Source of the DNA: PALSA-911 sp963743035
GTDB taxonomy: Bacteria; Pseudomonadota; Alphaproteobacteria; Acetobacterales; Acetobacteraceae
Direction of reading: 5' to 3'
Length of the DNA: 64,000 bases
NCBI GenBank assembly: GCA_963743035.1
Contig: CAVUOB010000006.1
Coordinates: 372,001 to 436,000, forward strand
Shown here: positions 1 through 9,380 of the stretch, in pieces
Position numbering within the stretch: position 1 is the first letter of the stretch
Layout: each line of letters starts with the position of its first letter
Translations under genes and position numbers: made by a program
Notes under the pieces: model-generated
The model's database searches: none
The model's input: the letters and a program-made list of their open reading frames with translations, nothing else
Told to the model about the DNA's origin: nothing

Positions 1-136
1 GGCTCCAGGCCCCCAGGTTCGGCGGCTTGCCGCGCTGGATCAGCAGCACCGCATCGGGCTTCAGCACCACGACCCCGATGCCGACGATGGGGCGCGGAGG
101 GTATTCCCGGTCGGTGACCGCCTGCGGGGCCGTCAC
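1..136 (-). CDS. NUDIX hydrolase, N-terminal part (runs off the window)
   Basis: The first 45 codons are visible. They begin at a GTG that overlaps the stop of the upstream DUF4340 gene (GTGA), which suggests translational coupling. After a short leader the protein reads PIVGIGVVVL, then VLLIQRGKPPNLGAWS. This is the usual opening beta strand of a NUDIX fold and the approach to the substrate loop of ADP-ribose/dNTP pyrophosphatase-type members. The catalytic Nudix box lies beyond the left edge and cannot be checked. These enzymes hydrolyse nucleoside diphosphates linked to another moiety. The gene is the last visible one of the ABC exporter operon. The family call rests only on the N-terminal strand pattern. 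Confidence 0.72.
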   Translation of the reverse strand, partial: MTAPQAVTDREYPPRPIVGIGVVVLKPDAVLLIQRGKPPNLGAWS

Positions 137-1188
137 GGCTTGGACGCGGACGGGGTTGCCGGCGCGGCGTCCTTGGCGGGCGCCACCTTCAGATCCTCGA
201 GCGTCGGCAACAGCGTCTTCTCCTTCCAGGGGTTGAGCTGAAACTCCCAGCCGGCCAGTCTTGCATTGAGCGTCTTCACGTCCGCCGAAATCGCCTCGGG
301 GCCGGAGACCGCGAAGCGCGCCCACAGATCCTTGTCGTTCTTGAACATTGTCACGCGCACGGTCAGCCCGTCGATGGCGGTGAAGACGGCGTCGCCCAAT
401 GTCGGCACGGCCGGCGGTTCCTGCGCCCGGCGCACGTCGATCAGGGTCAGGCCGTCCAGCGCCCCGCTGATATCGTCCAGCCTATAGGCCTCCAGCGCCG
501 GATGCGCGGCCGGGGAACTCAGCACCAGCTTGTCGCCGTCGCGGATGAATTCCAGGCGTTCCTTCCCCTTCGTGCTCACCACGCCGACGATGCGCGCCGG
601 GGCGATGCTCAGGATGTCGCGGTCGATCAGGGTCTGCCGGTCGGCGCTGACCTCCAGCTTGCCTTCCGCCAGCCAGGCCTGGTTCTGGCCGGGGCGGCGG
701 ACATACACGCTCTCGGGCACGTTGCCCTGGGTGCGGACGCGGCGATGGCCCAGCAGGATTTCGGCCAGCGGCTTGCCGCCGCCGTCCAGTACCCGCAGCA
801 GGTTGGACGTGCCGTCCGGCTGGTTCGGGTCCTCCACCCCCAGCCGGGCGAATTTGCTCGGGTCGGAAGTCCGCAGCTCCGTCAGGCGCAATTCGGTCAG
901 CCCCGTCAGGATCGCGCGCAGCACGCCAGTCTGGACCGGATAGAGGTCGCGATCGGCCAAGCCCCAAATTCCGTCCGGACGTTGCTCGATCACCAGGGTC
1001 TTGCCCTGGTGCAGGATCTCGATCCGATGCGCCTGCGCCAGACGCTCGGCTAGGCCGGGAAACACCAGGGTGCCGGCTTCGGCCGATTGCAGGGTCGCGG
1101 GCTCCCGCCCGGGCCCGAAATACCAGCCCGCACCCAGCGAGAGCGCACCCAGTAGCACCAGAATGATCAGCGTGCGGTTGCGTATCAT
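133..1188 (-). CDS. DUF4340 domain-containing protein of a Gld-type ABC transporter operon
   Basis: A protein of 351 residues with one N-terminal membrane segment (about residues 7-24) and a long periplasmic or external domain of DUF4340 type. The tail is rich in Ala, Pro and Lys. In many bacteria DUF4340 proteins follow a GldG-like auxiliary protein, a permease and an ATPase, and that order is seen here. The biochemical role of the family is unknown; a structural part in the exporter is inferred from gene order. The stop codon overlaps the GTG start of the NUDIX gene. No signs of damage. Confidence 0.85.
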   Translation of the reverse strand: MIRNRTLIILVLLGALSLGAGWYFGPGREPATLQSAEAGTLVFPGLAERLAQAHRIEILHQGKTLVIEQRPDGIWGLADRDLYPVQTGVLRAILTGLTELRLTELRTSDPSKFARLGVEDPNQPDGTSNLLRVLDGGGKPLAEILLGHRRVRTQGNVPESVYVRRPGQNQAWLAEGKLEVSADRQTLIDRDILSIAPARIVGVVSTKGKERLEFIRDGDKLVLSSPAAHPALEAYRLDDISGALDGLTLIDVRRAQEPPAVPTLGDAVFTAIDGLTVRVTMFKNDKDLWARFAVSGPEAISADVKTLNARLAGWEFQLNPWKEKTLLPTLEDLKVAPAKDAAPATPSASKP

Positions 1189-1207
1189 CGGGCGTTCACG
1201 ATCCCGT

Positions 1208-1235
1208 CCTCATGATTTGGCCCTCATGATCTGGC
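1208..1235. repeat. 14-bp imperfect tandem duplication at the 3' end of the GldG gene
   Basis: Two adjacent copies of a 14-bp unit (1208-1221 and 1222-1235) differ at one base. The second copy carries the GldG stop codon, so part of the 35-bp spacer to the DUF4340 gene looks like a duplicated gene end. Seen directly; no function is implied. Confidence 0.5.
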
Positions 1236-3113
1236 CTGGGCGCGCCTGCGGCGGCGGGCGATGCCCATGAGGATGGCGACCAGGCTGAGCAGGGCAGGGA
1301 CCAGCACGATGTCCGCCAGCTTCAGCCGCGTCTGCAGGGCGGAAATGTCGCGGTTCAGTTCCAGATTGACCAGCCGCAGCTTCTGCCTGGTGTCGGCGAT
1401 CTCCCCGCGGGCCGCGTCGATCTCGGCGCGCTGCTCGGCGCTGATCGTGGCCTGCGGCTTGCCGTCCGCGCCAGCCGTGCCGCTACGCAGCTCGCGTAGC
1501 TTCTTCTCGGTCGCATCCAGCCGTGCCTGCAGATCCTTCTCCGACTGGCGGAACTTCGCCTCCGCCTCCGACTGCATCCGCTGCACGAGATCGAACGGGC
1601 GGATGCTGTCGCCGCGCGAGCGCAGGCCGATCAGCGCGTCCCCGCCGGCCAGCGTATCGACGAGATTGGCGACGAACGGGCCGTTGTCGCTGAACGGGGT
1701 GGCCTGGGACTGGCCGAAGAAATCCTGCACCTGCACCCAGAACCGGTCGGCGAGAATGTCGGCGTCGGCGACCACGACCATGTTGGCGGGCCCAATCGTC
1801 TCGCCGCGATGGGCCGGGAATTTCTCCGGCCGGGTCTGCCCCGCGGCCAAGGGTGGCGGCTGGTCGAAGGCGCTGCGCAGTTGGCCCCGCACCCGCGCGG
1901 CGATCACCCGTTCCCCGCCCGCGGGCTTGAAGTCGGCCAGGATCGCGGCCGGATCGGGCTCGGCCAGCTTGTCTACCGCGATCAGCCCGGAGCGCGGGCT
2001 GCTTTTCAGCAGCGGGATGAAATCGATCGCGGCATCCGGCTTCCTGGTCAGCGCGCCGGCGGAGGCGACCGTCACCTGGGTCAGGTCGGCGGTGGCCGGA
2101 TCGTCGCGCGTGATGCCGTCGCGGATGTTGAACCAGGGCAGATAATCGGTGGGCTGGCTGCGCTGCCCGTAACCGGCGCGCACGCGCCAGGCACCGGCGG
2201 GGTCGCCGACGACGAGATGCGGGTCGTAGCCGATCCCCCATTTATCCAGCAGCCGGGCGATCGTCTCCTCGCTGTCGGGCGGTGGCATGCCGGGCTGGGC
2301 CGGGAGCGTTTCGCTATGCGGGTCGATCATCACCATCAGCCGGCCGCCTCGCATGACGAACTGGTCGATGGCGTACAGCGTGGGATCCGACAGTTTCTGG
2401 GCGGCGGCGACCAGCAGCACGTCCACATCCGCGGGGATCACCTGCGCGTCCAGCGGGATCGGCTGCACCTGGTTGGTCTGGCGCAAGGTCAGCATGGACG
2501 CGAAGGGCCGGCCGGCCGCGGGGTTGCGCGACATCATAGCTCGGGGATCGCCATCGAGCGGCAGCGCCGACATCACCCCGAGCACCGGCCGCTTGGGGTT
2601 GGACAGCTCATAGATCAGCCGCGTCAGGTCGTATTCCAGGAAGCGCTCGCGCTCCGGCTGGAAGAAGCTGATGCTGCGCTCGTCATCCAGCAGGTTGGTA
2701 CCGACCAGGCCGAAATAGACCTGCTCGCCGCCCTGATCGAGCGGCACGCCCTGCAGCCCGTAGGCCATGGCGCGGTCCTCGACCTCGCTGAACGGCTCGG
2801 GGTCGTAGAACTCGAGCCTCAGCCTCCCGCCCGCGGCCGTGGCGTATTCCGCCAGCATCTCCCGCACATGGTCGGCCAGGGTGCCATAGGCCGGCACCGT
2901 GCTGCCGAGCTTGCGCGAGTAGAACAAACGCAGCGTCACCGGCTCCTTCAGCCCGGCCAGGATCTGCCTTGTGCCGGGGGACAGCGTGTAGAGGCGCTGC
3001 GCAGTCAGGTCGACCCGCCTGTCGGCCAGGCGCGCATCGGCGAACATATTGATGCCGACGACGATGGCGCCGACGGCCGCGATCGCGATGACGGCCCGCA
3101 GGAGACGCGACAT
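1224..3113 (-). CDS. GldG-family ABC transporter auxiliary protein
   Basis: A protein of 629 residues with a membrane anchor near residues 5-25 and a large extracytoplasmic region typical of GldG (ABC-type uncharacterised transport, auxiliary component). Next come a probable coiled coil (about 530-600, rich in Glu, Lys, Arg and Gln) and a C-terminal membrane segment (about 603-620) ending in an Arg-rich tail. In gliding bacteroidetes GldG works with GldA and GldF. In proteobacteria the same module is widespread and its substrate is not established. The start lies 4 bp after the permease stop, so the operon is tightly packed. Length and topology match the family. Confidence 0.88.
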   Translation of the reverse strand: MSRLLRAVIAIAAVGAIVVGINMFADARLADRRVDLTAQRLYTLSPGTRQILAGLKEPVTLRLFYSRKLGSTVPAYGTLADHVREMLAEYATAAGGRLRLEFYDPEPFSEVEDRAMAYGLQGVPLDQGGEQVYFGLVGTNLLDDERSISFFQPERERFLEYDLTRLIYELSNPKRPVLGVMSALPLDGDPRAMMSRNPAAGRPFASMLTLRQTNQVQPIPLDAQVIPADVDVLLVAAAQKLSDPTLYAIDQFVMRGGRLMVMIDPHSETLPAQPGMPPPDSEETIARLLDKWGIGYDPHLVVGDPAGAWRVRAGYGQRSQPTDYLPWFNIRDGITRDDPATADLTQVTVASAGALTRKPDAAIDFIPLLKSSPRSGLIAVDKLAEPDPAAILADFKPAGGERVIAARVRGQLRSAFDQPPPLAAGQTRPEKFPAHRGETIGPANMVVVADADILADRFWVQVQDFFGQSQATPFSDNGPFVANLVDTLAGGDALIGLRSRGDSIRPFDLVQRMQSEAEAKFRQSEKDLQARLDATEKKLRELRSGTAGADGKPQATISAEQRAEIDAARGEIADTRQKLRLVNLELNRDISALQTRLKLADIVLVPALLSLVAILMGIARRRRRAQARS

Positions 3114-3117
3114 GGCC

Positions 3118-3849
3118 TCAATCCGCCTTGCGGAGATCGACGACCACCGCGTTCACGAACAGCCAGAAGCCGATGAAGCTGGCGAAATAGATGACATCGG
3201 GCAGGGTGATCACGCCGCGGGTGAAGTCCTGGTAGCGCTCCAGCACGCCCACACGGCGCAGCACATCGGCCATGGCCGGGACCGACTGGCGCAGGAAATC
3301 GCTGACGATGGGGGAGGCGGCGAGGGCGAAGACGAAGCACAGGCTGACCGCGAGGACGAAGGCGATCACCTGGTTCTTGGTAAGCGCCGACATCGCCGAG
3401 CCCACGGCCAGGAAACCGCCGGCGACCAGCAGAGCGCCGAAATAGCTGGTCACGATCACGCCGTTGTCGGGCCGGCCTAGCACGTTCACGGTGATGACGA
3501 ACGGAAAGGTCAGCGCCAGAGCGATGGCGCAGAACGCCCAGGCGGCGAGGAATTTGCCCAGCACGGCCTGGAACTGCGTGATCGGCAAGGTCAGCAACAT
3601 CTCGATCGTGCCGAGCCGGCGCTCCTCCGCCCACAGGCGCATGGTGATCGCGGGCACCAGCAGCAGGAACACCCAGGGCACGAAATTGAAGAAGGACACC
3701 AGGTCCGCCTGGCCGCGCTCGAAGAAATTGCCGACGTTGAAGGTCAGCGTGCCCTGCAGGGCCAGGAAGATGACAATGAACACGGTAGCGACAGGGGTGG
3801 CGAAATAGGCCGCCAGCTCGCGCCCGGCGATGATCCAGACCGTTCGCAT
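3118..3849 (-). CDS. ABC transporter permease, GldF type
   Basis: A protein of 243 residues with about six predicted membrane helices. It belongs to the ABC-2/GldF permease group and carries the family's WAEERRLGTIE-type loop after the second helix. The ATG overlaps the ATPase stop by one base (TGATG), which supports coupling with the ATPase. An open frame running from 4608 fuses this permease to the N-terminal third of the ATPase. That fusion is produced by a frameshift in the ATPase gene and is not real. Together with the ATPase and GldG protein it should form the membrane part of the exporter; the substrate is unknown. Confidence 0.9.
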   Translation of the reverse strand: MRTVWIIAGRELAAYFATPVATVFIVIFLALQGTLTFNVGNFFERGQADLVSFFNFVPWVFLLLVPAITMRLWAEERRLGTIEMLLTLPITQFQAVLGKFLAAWAFCAIALALTFPFVITVNVLGRPDNGVIVTSYFGALLVAGGFLAVGSAMSALTKNQVIAFVLAVSLCFVFALAASPIVSDFLRQSVPAMADVLRRVGVLERYQDFTRGVITLPDVIYFASFIGFWLFVNAVVVDLRKAD

Positions 3850-4608
3850 CAGGCCGCTGCCTGCAGGGTCAGATCGCGGAACACGTCGTCCAGCCGGCCG
3901 CTCGGATGGCGCGCGGCGAGGTCGCGCGGCGTCGCGTCCGCCACCACCCGCCCGCGGGCGATGACGATGGCGCGCGAGCAGACGGCCTCGACCTCCTCCA
4001 AAATATGGGTGCTGATGACGATCGCCTTCTCCGGCGCCATCTGCGCGATCAGGCGGCGGACCTCGTGCTTCTGGTTGGGATCGAGCCCGTCCGTCGGCTC
4101 GTCCAGCACCAGCACCGGCGGATCGTGCAGCAGCGCCTGCGCCAGGCCGACGCGGCGCTTGAAGCCTTTGGACAAGGTCTCGATCGGCTGCAGGCGGACG
4201 CCGTCGAGCTGGGTCAGTTCCAGAGCGCGGGCGACGCGGGACGCTGCTTCCCGCCCGTGATAGCCGCGGATGCGCGGCGACGAAGCGCAGGAAGGCGGTG
4301 ACCGACATTTCCGGGTAGGTTGGCGCGCCCTCCGGCAGGAAACCGAGCGCGCGCCTGGCGGCGACGCTGTCCGTCTGCACGTCGTGGCCCATGATCCGGG
4401 CAGTGCCGGCATCGGGCGACACGAAGCCGGCGAGCATCTTCATGGTGGTGGATTTGCCGGCGCCGTTCGGCCCCAGGAAGCCCAGGACCTCGCCCCTGGC
4501 GACGCGGAAGGACACGGTGTCGACGGCGGTGAACCCGGCGAAATGCTTGGTCAGTCCCTCGATCTCGATCGGCGCGGCGGTTGAGGCATTCGTCCAGGCA
4601 ACAGTCAA
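3849..4608 (-). CDS. ABC transporter ATP-binding protein, frameshifted by one base
   Basis: Reading 4608 to about 4273 and then 4271 to 3849 gives a normal 252-residue GldA-like ATPase. Walker A (GPNGAGKST) is at about residues 46-54, with a signature-like LSKGFKRR, Walker B (VLVLDEPTDGLDP) and the H-loop ISTH. The break sits near 4272, where one extra C (coding strand) separates the FLRFVAA and IRGYHGRE portions. The start is TTG at 4608, with GGAGG a few bases upstream and no nearby ATG. All motifs are intact apart from the indel, so I favour a sequencing or assembly error, but a genuine recent pseudogene cannot be excluded from sequence alone. It should energise the GldF/GldG exporter. Confidence 0.85.
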
Positions 4609-4855
4609 ACCAGCCTCCGCATGAAGGTCCGGCCTGCCAAAATCCTCCGCGAGAAACGCCCACGGGGGGTCGTGCAGAACCGGCCGGAGGTGATAGCGAA
4701 AACGCCGGATTTTGCAAACGGGGGCCGGATTACAGACCGTTCATGCACAGAAGTGTCATTGACGGATCGTCCCGGCCGGGCGGAGACTGCTGGCCGCCTT
4801 ATCCATACGCGCTCTTCCTCCCCAAATCTCTCCACCGAACAGCAAGGAGTGGCCG
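4609..4855. other. Divergent intergenic region between the ABC operon and the aldolase gene
   Basis: These 247 bases must hold the promoters of both divergent units. A TTGACG hexamer is present near 4757, but I see no convincing -10 element at proper spacing. No open frame with plausible coding character is present. Confidence 0.4.
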
Positions 4856-5635
4856 ATGAACTATGTCTCGTCCAAGGCCCAGGCACAGGGCTACACCGAA
4901 GCCGAATGGCAGGCGCGCGTCGATCTCGCGGCCGCGCATCGCCTCGCCGTCATGCATGGCCTGCACGAGGGCATCTTCAACCATCTCACCGCCCGGGTCC
5001 CGGGCAAGGAAGGCCGCTACTACCAGATCCCGTTCGGCCTGCACTGGTCCGAGGTCACCGCCAGCTCTTTCATGGAAGTGGGCTATGACGGCGAAGTGAA
5101 GGCCGGCGAGGGCATCGTCGAGCAGTCCTGCTACTGCATCCATGCCCCGATCCACCGGGATGTGGAGACGGCGATGGCGGTGTTTCACACGCATATGCCG
5201 TTCGCCAGCGCGCTGACCCGGCTGGAGGACCAGAGGATCCTGCCGATCGGCCAGACCGAACTCGGCACGTTGCTGCATACGGCCTATGACGAGACCTATA
5301 CCGGCCCGGCGCATGACCCGGCCGAGGGCGCGCGGCTGGCCAAGGTGATCGGCGACAAGACCGTGCTGATGATGGCCAACCACGGCGTCGGCATTGTCGG
5401 CAAGTCGATCGCCGAGGCGTATGACCGGCTGTACTACGTGGAGCGGGTCGCGCAGGTGCAGCTCTATGCGATGTGGACCGGCAAGCCGTTGCGCCATCTG
5501 CCGGAGCCGGTGATCGAGAAGACCTACGCCGAATTCCGCGGCTCGGGCCGCTATGGCGGGCGGAAGAACTGCGACTGGCATTTCGATGCGCTGAAGCGGA
5601 TCCTGGACCGCAAGGAGCCCGATTACGCGGATTGA
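4856..5635 (+). CDS. Class II aldolase/adducin family protein
   Basis: A cytoplasmic protein of 259 residues. The class II aldolase fold is recognised by the zinc-binding HTH motif in VFHTHMPF (about residue 107) and a later zinc-binding histidine in NHGVGIVG (about residue 180). Family members cleave or epimerise sugar phosphates or decarboxylate related substrates, and the physiological substrate here cannot be told. The ATG is preceded by an AAGGAG ribosome binding site. A strong hairpin terminator follows the stop, so the gene is probably monocistronic. L-fuculose-phosphate aldolase or a decarboxylase-like member are alternatives within the family. Confidence 0.88.
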   Translation: MNYVSSKAQAQGYTEAEWQARVDLAAAHRLAVMHGLHEGIFNHLTARVPGKEGRYYQIPFGLHWSEVTASSFMEVGYDGEVKAGEGIVEQSCYCIHAPIHRDVETAMAVFHTHMPFASALTRLEDQRILPIGQTELGTLLHTAYDETYTGPAHDPAEGARLAKVIGDKTVLMMANHGVGIVGKSIAEAYDRLYYVERVAQVQLYAMWTGKPLRHLPEPVIEKTYAEFRGSGRYGGRKNCDWHFDALKRILDRKEPDYAD

Positions 5636-5658
5636 GGAATTTGGGCCGAGGACATGTC

Positions 5659-5692
5659 GCCGCCGCGGTTATGCCGCGGCGGCTGACGTTTT
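5659..5692 (+). terminator. Intrinsic terminator after the class II aldolase gene
   Basis: A perfect 10-bp GC-only stem (5659-5668 with 5674-5683) and a 5-base loop are followed by a short T run within TGACGTTTTG. It lies 24 bp after the aldolase stop codon. Confidence 0.75.
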
Positions 5693-5944
5693 GACGGCAA
5701 TTGTGGTCATGCGGCAATGGAACGGCGAATTGCCGATGAACGCGACACGATATTTGCGGAACAGCCCGTCGCAGTCGCGATAGTCTGCGAAGCGGGTGAC
5801 GAAGAATTGTTCCGCATCGACATAAATTGGATATGAAACCAGATCCGCCGAGGCGCTTAGCTTCTCTTGATCGTGTCCGCCATGCGAGCCGGCCGGACGG
5901 ATGATCGCGGGGAGGCCGGCGGACAATATCGGGATCTCCCGCAA
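5669..5944 (-). pseudogene. Remnant of an ATP-grasp-like (RimK-type) domain gene
   Basis: The 91-codon frame contains IIRPAGSHGGHDQEKL, then QFFVTRFADYRDCDGLFRKY and RVAFIGNSPFHCRM. From memory this resembles the ATP-grasp-like region found at the C terminus of some alphaproteobacterial TPR proteins, where the pattern is roughly RPVxSHxGxxLEK, FVDYRSxDGxFRKYRV and PxxxHMAISxHW. The frame stops resembling that region right after PFHCRM. Its last residues are coded by the hairpin terminator of the neighbouring aldolase gene. The N-terminal TPR part is absent upstream. GC content is visibly lower than in neighbouring genes. I read it as a truncated relic; a small functional gene is less likely. 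Confidence 0.55.
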
Positions 5945-5953
5945 TCCGTCTCG

Positions 5954-6925
5954 CTACCCGTTGTAGAACGGCCGGCCGCGGTCGCGCAGCCAGAGCCGGA
6001 TAAGATGGCGCTTGCGCTCGGGCTCCGGCCAGTCACGAAAGCCAGTGCGGCGATGGCCGAGGGCGGTGTTGTTGATGATCTGGACCTGCCCGGGCTCGAA
6101 GATGAAATCATGGCGCAGCCGTTCGTCGTTCAGGATCGCCTCGAACGCATCGAGCGCCGCCTGGCCGTCCGGGTCCATTTCCCGTCCCGCCAGCTTGTAG
6201 CCGTTCACCACCTGGAAGCGCGACAGGCGGCCGATCAGCCGCTCGCCGTGCAGTTCGAACATCGGATGCGCCAGCACCATCTCGTCGCCCGGCGCGTGTT
6301 CGCGCTGGCGGTCGAACAGGAAAGGCTCGTGCAGCCGCGCCAGCAGATGCGGATGGCGCCGGCGCATCTCCTCATGTGCGGCGCGCAGGCTCACCACGCC
6401 GTTGACGCCGCCTTCCATCGCCGTCTGCAGGCAGAACAGCGCGACGTAATCCGGCGGGCAGAGATTGTAGCTGTTGTCGCAATGGAAGTTCTGCTGTGCG
6501 TTGGTCACGTCCGGACGCACCCCGTTGCCGGGCGGGCGGCCCTTGTCGGTCACGTCGTAGATCATCGTGCCGTCCCATTTCTGCGCCACCGGACGGGCGA
6601 TCATGCAGGACAGCAGCCAATAGATCTGGATCGCGATCTCCCGGCCGAGCCGGTCCAGTGGCAGGCGGTCCAGGATGACGAAGCCGGGGCCGTCGTTCAG
6701 CAGCCCGTGCGCCAGCCACATCAGGGCGCGGCAGTTCGGCAGTTCGAAGGGCTCAGGCCGCAGCGCCAGCGTGGGCAGCGGATTGGCGCGCAGGTCCTCG
6801 CCGAGCGCCAGGATCTCGGCCAGCGTCCGGTCATCTATCCGCAGCACCCCGGCGTCCGCCGGCAGGTCGGCGGCGGTCCAGGCCAGCGGGCTGAAGTGCA
6901 GTGGCGCGATTTGTGTTTGTTGCAT
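5954..6925 (-). CDS. TauD/TfdA-family Fe(II)/2-oxoglutarate dioxygenase
   Basis: A protein of 323 residues with the iron-binding HxD pair in FHCDN (H148, D150) and a distal histidine/arginine region near the C terminus (ALGHRRTGF, then HLIRLWL), as in TauD/TfdA/gamma-butyrobetaine hydroxylase-like enzymes. These use 2-oxoglutarate and O2 to hydroxylate small organic substrates; the substrate here is unknown. GGAGGAA lies 8 bases before the ATG. The gene is isolated between recG and the ATP-grasp remnant, so context does not help. A second, distinct TauD-family gene lies at 22204-23286. Confidence 0.87.
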   Translation of the reverse strand: MQQTQIAPLHFSPLAWTAADLPADAGVLRIDDRTLAEILALGEDLRANPLPTLALRPEPFELPNCRALMWLAHGLLNDGPGFVILDRLPLDRLGREIAIQIYWLLSCMIARPVAQKWDGTMIYDVTDKGRPPGNGVRPDVTNAQQNFHCDNSYNLCPPDYVALFCLQTAMEGGVNGVVSLRAAHEEMRRRHPHLLARLHEPFLFDRQREHAPGDEMVLAHPMFELHGERLIGRLSRFQVVNGYKLAGREMDPDGQAALDAFEAILNDERLRHDFIFEPGQVQIINNTALGHRRTGFRDWPEPERKRHLIRLWLRDRGRPFYNG

Positions 6926-6964
6926 GGTGCAGGTTCCTCCGTGCCGAGGGCAGCTTAGCGCACT

Positions 6965-9029
6965 CTAGCCGGAAACCACCGTCTGCATCGCCGCGCGGCT
7001 TTCGAACAGGTGCAGCAGCACGCGCACGGCGCGGCCACGCTCGCTGGTCAGGCTCGGATCCTTTTCCAGCAACAGCTGCGCATCGCGGTGCGCCATGTGC
7101 AGCAGGCCCTCATGCGCCACGGGATCGGCCAGGCGAAACCCGGGCAGGCCCGCCTGGCGCTTGCCGAGCGCATCGCCGCCGCCGCGCAGGCGGAAATCGG
7201 CGTCGGCGATGACGAACCCGTCCTCGGTGTCGCGCAGCTGCACGAGCCGCCGGCGGGCGGTGTCGCTTAGCCCGTCATCGTGCAGCAGCAGGCAGAAACT
7301 CGCCTCTGCCCCACGGCCGACCCGGCCGCGCAGCTGGTGCAGCTGCGCCAGCCCGAAGCGCTCGGCGTGGTCGATCACCATCACGCTGGCCTCCGGCACA
7401 TCAACGCCTACCTCGACCACGGTAGTTGCCACCAGCAGCCGGATCTTTCCGGACGTGAAATCCGCCAGCGCGGCGTCGCGCACGGCTGTATCCTGCTGGC
7501 CGTGCGCCAGCCCGACCACAGCGCCAAACCGGGAAAACAGATCGGCGAAACGGGCCTCGGCGGCGGCGATATCCAGCACCTCGCTTTCCGACACCATCGG
7601 GCAGACCCAGTAGATCCGCCCGCCGGCATCTAGCTTGCGGGCGAGCGCGTCCAGCACGTCCGGCAGGGTCGCCAGCGAATGCAGCGTGGTGCGGATCGGC
7701 TGGCGCCCGTCCGGCTTTTCGGTCAGGCGGCTGACATCCATCTCGCCCCAGGCGGTCAGCAGCAGCGTGCGGGGAATGGGGGTCGCGGTCATCACCAGCA
7801 CGTCCGTGCTCTCGCCCTTGGCACCCAGCGACAGGCGCTGGTCCACGCCGAAACGGTGCTGCTCGTCGATCACCGCCAGCGCCAGGTCGTGATAGGCGAC
7901 GGCATCCTGGAACAGCGCGTGCGTGCCGACGACGATCGGGATCGACCCGTCCGCCAGGCCGCGCAGCAGCTTCGCCCGTTCGCGACCCTTCACCGAACCG
8001 GTCAGCATCGCCACCGGCACCGGGCAAAGCCGGGACAGGACGCGGTGATGCTGCTTCACCAGCACCTCGGTCGGCGCCATCAGCGCCGCCTGGGCGCCGG
8101 CCTCCACCGCGCGCAGCATCGCCATGATGGCGACGAATGTCTTGCCGGAGCCGACATCGCCCTGCAGCAGCCGCAGCATCCGGCGTGGCGATGCCAGGTC
8201 CTCGTCGATCTCCGCGATGGCCTGGCGCTGGGAGCGGGTCAGTGGATAGCCGAACCGCGCCAGCGCCTCGCGGCGCAGCCGCCCGTCGCCCAGCAGCGGA
8301 CGCCCGGCCCGTTTGCGCGCCCGGCCGCGGATCAGACGCAGCGCGATCTGCCCGGCCAGCAATTCGTCATAGGCCAGCCGGTTGCGCGTGCGCGGATCGG
8401 GCAGGGCGGTCCGGCGCCTGGATCGCGTGCAGCGCCTCGGTGAAGCCCGGCCATTTTTCCCGCTTCAGCAATGCCGGGTCGTCCCATTCGGGGAATTCCG
8501 GCAACAGGCGAAGCGCATGCGCCATCGCCGTCGCCACCTGCCTCGGCCAGAGCCCCGCGGTCAGCGGCCAGACCGGTTCGATGCCAGGCAGCCGGTCCGG
8601 CCGGTCGGCGGGGACCATGTGCTCGGGGTGCGGAATGGTCAGCCGGTCGCCGTATTTCTCGATCTTGCCGGACACCAGCAGCTTGGTGCCCGGCGGGGTC
8701 TGCGCCTGGCGGGTGAACTTGAAGAACACCAGCTCGGCGAAGCCGCTGCCATCGGTGACCACCACCTTCCACGGCTGGCGGCTATTCGCCGGCGGCTCGT
8801 GGCGCACCACTTCCACCGCCAGCGTCGCCACCTGTCCCGCCTGGGCCTGCGCAATCGTCGGCCGTGCGCGGCGGTCCAGGTAGGATTCCGGCAGATGGAA
8901 CAGCAGATCGATCACCCGCTCCCCGCCCACCGCGCGCGCGAGCAGAGGCGCCAGCGCCGGTCCTATGCCGGGGAGCCGGGTCAGAGGCGCGAAAAGCGGT
9001 TGCAGGAAGCTGTCTTGCATGGCTGACAT
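6965..9029 (-). CDS. recG: ATP-dependent DNA helicase RecG, frameshifted by one base
   Basis: Removing one G from the run at about 8404-8406 (+ strand) joins two frames (9029 to about 8406, then to 6965) into a normal 687-residue RecG. The N-terminal wedge/OB part contains LPGIGPALA and the LLFHLPESYLDRR helix. The helicase part contains Walker A GDVGSGKT, the DEQHRFG box, the TATPIPRTLL motif and the QLRGRVGRG motif VI. RecG remodels stalled replication forks and branched recombination intermediates. Both halves are full length with all motifs intact, so the break is probably an assembly error. Only 19 bp separate its start from the divergent sdhE start. Confidence 0.93.
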
Positions 9030-9048
9030 GAACTGAGGCTGCCTCTAT

Positions 9049-9380
9049 ATGACAGCCTCGATGACACAACCAGCGCCCCCAGAGTCGTCCTCAGCGTCGT
9101 CCCCCGAGCCGCCATCCGCGTTGTCGGAGCCCGGCCTCAGTACACGCCGGCGCCGGCTGGTGTTTCGCGCCAACCATCGCGGCACGCATGAAACCGACCT
9201 GCTGGTCGGCGGTTTCATTGCCGCGCGAATCGGCGCATTCTCCGATGCGGAGCTGGACGAAATCGAGGAGATCCTCGAACTGCCGGATGTCGACCTTGCC
9301 GAATGGCTGACCGGCCGCCAACCAATTCCCGAGGAGATGAACAGCCCGATGCTGCGCCGTATGCGGGAAGCGGCGGGACG

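Noticed and set aside
3118..4608. Fused ATPase-permease protein of 496 residues
   Set aside because: The middle section is out-of-frame sequence; the ATPase C-terminal motifs lie in another frame and the permease has its own coupled ATG.
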